Source: Myxococcota bacterium (lineage in GTDB: Bacteria > Myxococcota_A > UBA9160 > UBA4427). From it: 35,954 nucleotides of DNA. Of the stretch, positions 31,485 through 35,954 are shown one piece after another (positions within the stretch are counted from its first letter, which is position 1; every line of letters starts with the position of its first letter). Below the pieces are notes generated by a model, which was not told the origin of the DNA, did no database searches, and saw nothing but the letters and a program-made list of their open reading frames with translations. Location of the stretch: the NCBI GenBank assembly GCA_028284295.1, contig JANQSB010000004.1, positions 1 to 35,954 of the forward strand, written 5' to 3'. The position numbers and the translations under genes were made by a program.

Positions 31485-32537
31485 GTGCACGTGGGACTGC
31501 CCGATACGAGCGCCTGGCCGCGGTGGGGTCGCGACAACGTCCTGAACGCGGCGCTCGTCCTGGCAACGCCGCTTCCCGCGATCGTCGTCACGTGGCTGCT
31601 CTTCCACGCGTTCGCCCCGGGAGCCATCCCGCCCGCACCCGAGCGGCTCGACCTGGCCGACCCCCGAGCTGCGGCGGCCTGGCTGCTCCACCGGCCGCTC
31701 CTGTCGCTGAACCTCCTGTACTTCGTGTTCGTGAACCTGCAGTTCTTCGCGGTCGCGCTGGTGCAACGCAGCAGCTGGCTCATCGATCCCTACTGGACCC
31801 TCCTGCCCCTCTTCATCGCGGGCTTCTACGCCGCCCATCCGCTCGCCGAGCCGCAGCCGACCCGGCTCGGGCTGGCAGCCGTGGCGCTCGCCATCTGGAG
31901 CCTCCGGCTCACCGGCAACTACTTCCGCCGCGAGGACTGGCGCTTCGGGCTGCGCGAGGACTGGCGCTACGCGAAGATGCGCCGCGAACGTCCGGGCTTC
32001 TGGTGGCAGCAGTTCTTCGTCGTCCACCTGGCCCAGCACGGCATGCTCGTCGGCCTCACCCTGCCCTTCTGGGCCATCTGCTTCCGGCCGGTGCCCCTCT
32101 CCGCAGCGGACCTCGTCTGCCTCGGACTGGCATGGGCCGGCATCTCGATCGCCCACGTCGCCGACGTGCAGCTCGACCGCTTCATGCGGGGCAACGAGGA
32201 ACGTCGGGCCCGGGGAGAAGAGCCCGTGCGGGTCCTCCGCACGGGAATCTGGCGCCTCTCGCGACACCCCAACTACTTCGGCGAGCAGCTCTTCTGGTGG
32301 TCCATCGCCGGCTTCGGCGTCGTCTGCGGCGAGCCGTGGGTCGTCGTCGGCACCCTGTTCAACTCGAGCGTACTGGCGGCCGTGACGGTCATGACCGAGC
32401 GGCGGATGCTCGACGTCCCGGAGCGCCGGGACGCCTACGCGGCCTATCGCGCGCGCACCTCGGTCTGGATCCCGTGGCCGCCCCGACGGGAAGACGCGGC
32501 GGCTCCGGACCGGATCGGGGCGCCGGCCCGGGACTGA
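31485..32537 (+). CDS. DUF1295 / steroid 5-alpha-reductase-like integral membrane protein
   Basis: Multiple TM helices, WSLRLTGNYFRREDW, GIWRLSRHPNYFGEQLFWWSI signature; GTG start. Confidence 0.88.
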   Translation: MHVGLPDTSAWPRWGRDNVLNAALVLATPLPAIVVTWLLFHAFAPGAIPPAPERLDLADPRAAAAWLLHRPLLSLNLLYFVFVNLQFFAVALVQRSSWLIDPYWTLLPLFIAGFYAAHPLAEPQPTRLGLAAVALAIWSLRLTGNYFRREDWRFGLREDWRYAKMRRERPGFWWQQFFVVHLAQHGMLVGLTLPFWAICFRPVPLSAADLVCLGLAWAGISIAHVADVQLDRFMRGNEERRARGEEPVRVLRTGIWRLSRHPNYFGEQLFWWSIAGFGVVCGEPWVVVGTLFNSSVLAAVTVMTERRMLDVPERRDAYAAYRARTSVWIPWPPRREDAAAPDRIGAPARD

Positions 32538-32557
32538 GTTCGAGCCCGGTCGGAGCT

Positions 32558-32588
32558 GGATCCGGACCCGGTACAGGGTCCTGGATCC
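32558..32588. terminator. Hairpin 1 in the convergent intergenic region
   Basis: GGATCCGGACCC-ggtaca-GGGTCCTGGATCC (one bulge). Confidence 0.5.
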
Positions 32589-32610
32589 ACCCGTGTGCGT
32601 CTCCGTACCC

Positions 32611-32647
32611 GGAGCAGGACCGCGAGACACCCTCGCGGCCCTGCTCC
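32611..32647. terminator. Hairpin 2, 16-position stem with one mismatch
   Basis: GGAGCAGG-A-CCGCGAG-acacc-CTCGCGG-C-CCTGCTCC; no T-tract. Confidence 0.55.
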
Positions 32648-32658
32648 GACTCGAGCGA

Positions 32659-32823
32659 TCAGGCGGCCCGATCGTTCCTCGGTGCCCGACTCCGCACGGG
32701 GACCAGCTCCGGCTGCACGTCGTTCACGTGCTCGCGGAAGCGCTCCCGCAGGTAGACATAGACACCACCCAGCGCGATGAACGAGACCGCGCAGCCCAGT
32801 GCAAAGAGATCGACGTCGGTCAT
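32659..32823 (-). CDS. Small (54 aa) single-pass membrane protein, not in the supplied ORF track
   Basis: Reverse-strand translation MTDVDLFALGCAVSFIALGGVYVYLRERFREHVNDVQPELVPVRSRAPRNDRAA*; ATG overlaps the upstream TGA (ATGA, 32820-32823). Confidence 0.6.
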   Translation of the reverse strand: MTDVDLFALGCAVSFIALGGVYVYLRERFREHVNDVQPELVPVRSRAPRNDRAA

Positions 32824-33056
32824 CCCTCTTCCCTCCCGAGAATCAGAGCGCCAGCGGAGAGGATCGAAGGGACCCAGATGCCGACGAAGATGCCGCGCTC
32901 GTGGTCTCCGCTGAAGAAGAGCGAGACCGAGGCCACGAAGGAGAGCCCGGCGGCCAACAGGAACAGGCCCTTGGCCTTGCTCACTCCGGGAACCACCTCG
33001 TCGCGGGCGCGGGCCTCCGTGACCGGCACCTCCAGGGGGTCTTCACGAAACGTCAT
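32820..33056 (-). CDS. Small (78 aa) two-TM membrane protein
   Basis: MTFREDPLEVPVTEARARDEVVPGVSKAKGLFLLAAGLSFVASVSLFFSGDHERGIFVGIWVPSILSAGALILGREEG; ATG at 33056 with purine-rich RBS (GGAGGCAATTCCCC context on the minus strand). Confidence 0.7.
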   Translation of the reverse strand: MTFREDPLEVPVTEARARDEVVPGVSKAKGLFLLAAGLSFVASVSLFFSGDHERGIFVGIWVPSILSAGALILGREEG

Positions 33057-33122
33057 GGGGAATTGCCTCCTTGAATCCGCCGACGGCGGTGGATGGGTTC
33101 TGACGAGTCGCGAGGATCGCAG

Positions 33123-33160
33123 ATGTCTATATTTTGTCAATATATTTATTAGACAAATTT
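33123..33160. promoter_or_regulatory. AT-rich promoter/operator island upstream of the MerR-family gene
   Basis: ATGTCTATATTTTGTCAATATATTTATTAGACAAATTT: contains TGTCTA...TAGACA and TTTGTC-N13-GACAAA inverted repeats in an otherwise strongly GC-rich window. Confidence 0.6.
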
Positions 33161-33273
33161 GATCGTCCCACTTCCGCCTGTGAGGGCCCGGATCGGGATC
33201 CCCAGGGTGATCGAACCGCTCCGAGCCTGTCGGATCGCGCAGGATCCGTCGATCCTCCTTCGGTCTGTCGAGC

Positions 33274-33287
33274 TTTTGTCTACTATT
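33274..33287. promoter_or_regulatory. Third copy of the TTTGTCTA motif proximal to the MerR-family gene
   Basis: TTTTGTCTACTATT, similar to TTTGTCTAATAAA on the minus strand at about 33145-33157. Confidence 0.5.
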
Positions 33288-33355
33288 CGATGGCACGGTC
33301 CGGACGTGCCGGATCGCGCTCGCATCCCCACCCCCCTCTCGAGGAGCTCTCGCGA

Positions 33356-34348
33356 ATGCCTCGTTCCAAGGCACAGGACGCACGCCCCGCCGGCTATCAG
33401 ATCGGCACCGTCGCGACGCTGACCGGGCTGGACCCGCACACCATCCGGGCCTGGGAGAGGCGCTACGGCGCCGTCAAGCCGGACCGGTCCGAGAAGGGAC
33501 GCCGCGTCTACGGCGACGAGCAGGTCGAGCGCCTGCAGCTCTTGAAGGCCCTCGTGGACTGCGGGGAGGCGATCGGCTCCATCGCGCACCTGGCCGAGGA
33601 CACCCTGCGCAAGCGGCTCCACAAGATCGCGGGACTGTCGGATTCGAAGGGACGCGAGCCGAAGCGGATCAAGACGGGCCGCCCGCTGCGCCTGGGCCTG
33701 CTGGCCCCCTCCATCGCCGCACAGATGCGCTCGCGTCCGGCCGGCATGGCCGGCTTCGAGATCCGCGCGACCCGCGATCGGCCCGAGTCGTTCCTGCGTG
33801 CGCTCGCCAAGGAGCCCTGCGACGTCGTCGTGCTCGAGCTCGACCAGCTCGGGACCGAGCCGGCCCGCCAGCTCGACGCCTGCCTGGAGGCCTCCGGCGC
33901 GCGCCTGGCGGTGGTCGTCTACACCTTCGCGCCGGCCGGAGAGCTGGCGCGCCTGGCGCGTCGTTCGGCACGGCTGGTGCGCGGCCCGCTGCGGGTGGAA
34001 GCCCTGCGACGGACCATCCTGGACCAGATCGCCGGCGCGGAAGCGCGGCAGCGACGCCTGCCCACGCCGCGCCTGCCGCGCACGCCCTCGCCCGAACGGC
34101 GGCTCTCGGACGAGCAGCTCGCGCGCCTCGCCGAGGTGAGCACCTCCGTGGAGTGCGAATGCCCGAACCACCTGTCCGCGATCATCTCCGGCCTGATCGC
34201 CTTCGAGACCTACTCCCGCGATTGCGAGAGCCGCGACGAGGCGGACGCCGAGATGCACGCGGAGCTGGCCTCGGGGACGGCGCGGGCCCGCTCCGTGATG
34301 GAGCAGCTGCTCGAGGGCCTGTGCGAGTACGAGGGCATCCAGCTCTAG
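33356..34348 (+). CDS. MerR-family transcriptional regulator (WERRYG type) with C-terminal CECPxHL domain
   Basis: YQIGTVATLTGLDPHTIRAWERRYGAVKPDRSEKGRRVYGDEQVERL; C-terminus SVECECPNHLSAIISGLIAFETYSRDC; ATG preceded by GAGGAG. Confidence 0.88.
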   Translation: MPRSKAQDARPAGYQIGTVATLTGLDPHTIRAWERRYGAVKPDRSEKGRRVYGDEQVERLQLLKALVDCGEAIGSIAHLAEDTLRKRLHKIAGLSDSKGREPKRIKTGRPLRLGLLAPSIAAQMRSRPAGMAGFEIRATRDRPESFLRALAKEPCDVVVLELDQLGTEPARQLDACLEASGARLAVVVYTFAPAGELARLARRSARLVRGPLRVEALRRTILDQIAGAEARQRRLPTPRLPRTPSPERRLSDEQLARLAEVSTSVECECPNHLSAIISGLIAFETYSRDCESRDEADAEMHAELASGTARARSVMEQLLEGLCEYEGIQL

Positions 34349-34411
34349 ATCGAGCGCGGGACGGGCCGCAGACGGGCCCGTACGAACCGAGCCGAGCGAC
34401 GAGGGAATCCG

Positions 34412-35089
34412 ATGAAGCGAAATCTGGACGGAGCCGTGGTGATCGTCGCGGGCGCGAGCGGCGCCCTCGGGTCGGCCATCGGACACGAGCTGGTCAAATC
34501 GGGCACGCGACTCGTGCTCTTCGGCCGCGACACCGCGAAGCTGACCGCGACGGGACTCGCCGGTCCGCAGGTCGAAGGCGACCTGGTCGAAGCGGCTGCC
34601 TGCACGAACGCAGTCGAGGAGGCGCTGTCGCACTACGGCCGCCTGGACGGGGTGGTGAACGCCGCCGGAGTCGTGGCGTTCGGCGAGGCCGAGTCGCTCA
34701 GCGACGCGGTGATCGACTCCCTGCTGGCCGCCAACCTGCTGGGCCCCGTCCGGCTGATGCGCGCCGCCCTGCCCCATCTCGAGCGAGGGGGCTTCCTCGC
34801 CAACCTGAGTGCCGTGGTCGCGGAACGGCCGGTGGCGAACATGGCCTTCTACTCCGCCACGAAGGCGGCGCTCACGGCATTCGACCACGCCCTGACCCGC
34901 GAGGTCCGGCGTCACGGGGTGGACGTGATCGACATCCGCCCGCCCCACACCGAGACGGGGCTCGCGCAACGACCGATCGCGGGCACCGCCCCGCGGCTTC
35001 CCGAGGGCCTGGCGCCCGCGCACGTGGCGAAGACCATCGTCGCCGCGATCGCGAACGGCGCCCGCGAGCTCTCCTCGAAGGACTTCTGA
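34412..35089 (+). CDS. Short-chain dehydrogenase/reductase (SDR) family protein
   Basis: GASGALGSAIG cofactor motif, NAAG, catalytic Ser region NLSAVVAERP and YSATK. Confidence 0.92.
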   Translation: MKRNLDGAVVIVAGASGALGSAIGHELVKSGTRLVLFGRDTAKLTATGLAGPQVEGDLVEAAACTNAVEEALSHYGRLDGVVNAAGVVAFGEAESLSDAVIDSLLAANLLGPVRLMRAALPHLERGGFLANLSAVVAERPVANMAFYSATKAALTAFDHALTREVRRHGVDVIDIRPPHTETGLAQRPIAGTAPRLPEGLAPAHVAKTIVAAIANGARELSSKDF

Positions 35090-35104
35090 ACGGGCCGCTC
35101 GGAG

Positions 35105-35954
35105 CTAGGAGCCCAGGAGCTCGGGCGTGAGCACTCCTCCCTCCAGCAGTCGCTCGCGAACGCGCGCCTCGATCCGGGCGTCTTCCTCGCGCTTCTCCGG
35201 CGACCTCCGCTCGAGGGAGCGAAGCGGCATCTGCATCCGCGCGTTGCTGGCGAGCTCGTCGCGGTTGCGATCCAGGAAGCTCCAGTAGAGAGACGTGATC
35301 GGGCAGTCGCGCTTCGGGGAGAAGCGACAGCTGCCGCAGGCGTCGGACATCCGATGGATGTACGCGGCACCGGAGACGTAGGGCTTCGTGGTGAAGAGAT
35401 TGCCGAGTGCGAAGGTGCCCATGCCCAGCACGTTCGGCTCGACCACCCAGTCGAAGGCGTCGACGAAGGCTACGTGGAACCAGTCGCTGAGCTCGCGCGG
35501 TGACACGCCGAGCAGGGTGGCGATGTTCGCGAGCACCATCAGCCGATTGATGTGGTGGGTGTAGCCGGTCTCCCAGACGTCCCGGACGGCGGCGTCCAGA
35601 CACGCGAGGCCCGACGGCGTGCCCCAGAACGCCTCCGGCAGGGGCACGTCCGCCTCGAGCCGGGCGGGAGTCGCGCCTCCGTCGATCCGGGCCGGAACCC
35701 GACCCGCCCGCCAGCTCCGGCCGGCCCAACGCTCGAAGCCGCCCGTGCCGGGCCGGCGGGCCACGTCGGAGGCTGCGCCACCGGGAAGACGACGGAAGCC
35801 GTCCGTCGCCTCGTGCACGTGGTGCACGAACTCGCGCCAGCCGAGCACCTGTCGGACGAAGCCCTCCTGGCTCGCCAGGGGAAGCGTCATCGCCTCGACG
35901 TCCGAAACGACGCGGGCCGGCAGCAGCCGGCCGAGGTTGAGGAGCGGGGAGACG
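35105..35954 (-). CDS. Cryptochrome/photolyase family protein of the Fe-S (FeS-BCP/CryPro, (6-4) photolyase-like) class (5' truncated)
   Basis: ETGYTHHINRLMVLANIATLLGVSP, NVLGMGTFALGNLFTTKPYVSGAAYIHRMSDACGSCRFSPKRDCPITSLYWSFLDRN; cysteines at expected Fe-S positions; frame open to window edge. Confidence 0.9.
   Translation of the reverse strand, partial: VSPLLNLGRLLPARVVSDVEAMTLPLASQEGFVRQVLGWREFVHHVHEATDGFRRLPGGAASDVARRPGTGGFERWAGRSWRAGRVPARIDGGATPARLEADVPLPEAFWGTPSGLACLDAAVRDVWETGYTHHINRLMVLANIATLLGVSPRELSDWFHVAFVDAFDWVVEPNVLGMGTFALGNLFTTKPYVSGAAYIHRMSDACGSCRFSPKRDCPITSLYWSFLDRNRDELASNARMQMPLRSLERRSPEKREEDARIEARVRERLLEGGVLTPELLGS

Overview
This is a ~36 kb, very GC-rich bacterial chromosomal window. 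Long antisense shadow ORFs are common, so I chose coding frames by protein family motifs rather than by ORF length. From left to right: (1) a left-truncated repeat adhesin-like protein with a C-terminal membrane anchor, translationally coupled to a hybrid histidine kinase (PAS-HisKA-HATPase-REC-Hpt), a REC-GGDEF-EAL regulator, a DUF3080-like lipoprotein, a degenerate shikimate-kinase-like protein and a secreted TPR/TatT-like protein; (2) a TPR protein and a large YD/RHS protein whose N-terminus looks like a fused mini PEP-CTERM protein; (3) pssA, an acyl-CoA dehydrogenase-like gene and a divergent GlxA/AraC regulator; (4) an envelope cluster of lipocalin, EF-hand protein and lipase-like lipoprotein, then a LamG PEP-CTERM protein and a large lipoprotein; (5) sucA-sucB-lpd with a perfect CRP-type palindrome upstream, and a DUF1295 membrane protein; (6) two small coupled membrane ORFs, one absent from the supplied ORF track, and a MerR (WERRYG-type) regulator, SDR and Fe-S photolyase module with an AT-rich, operator-like intergenic region. 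The best candidates for undescribed biology are the coupled adhesin/phosphorelay/c-di-GMP/pseudokinase operon, the MerR regulator with a CECPxHL domain and TGTCTA sites, and the fused PEP-CTERM/RHS protein. No database searches were possible; family names come from motif recognition.
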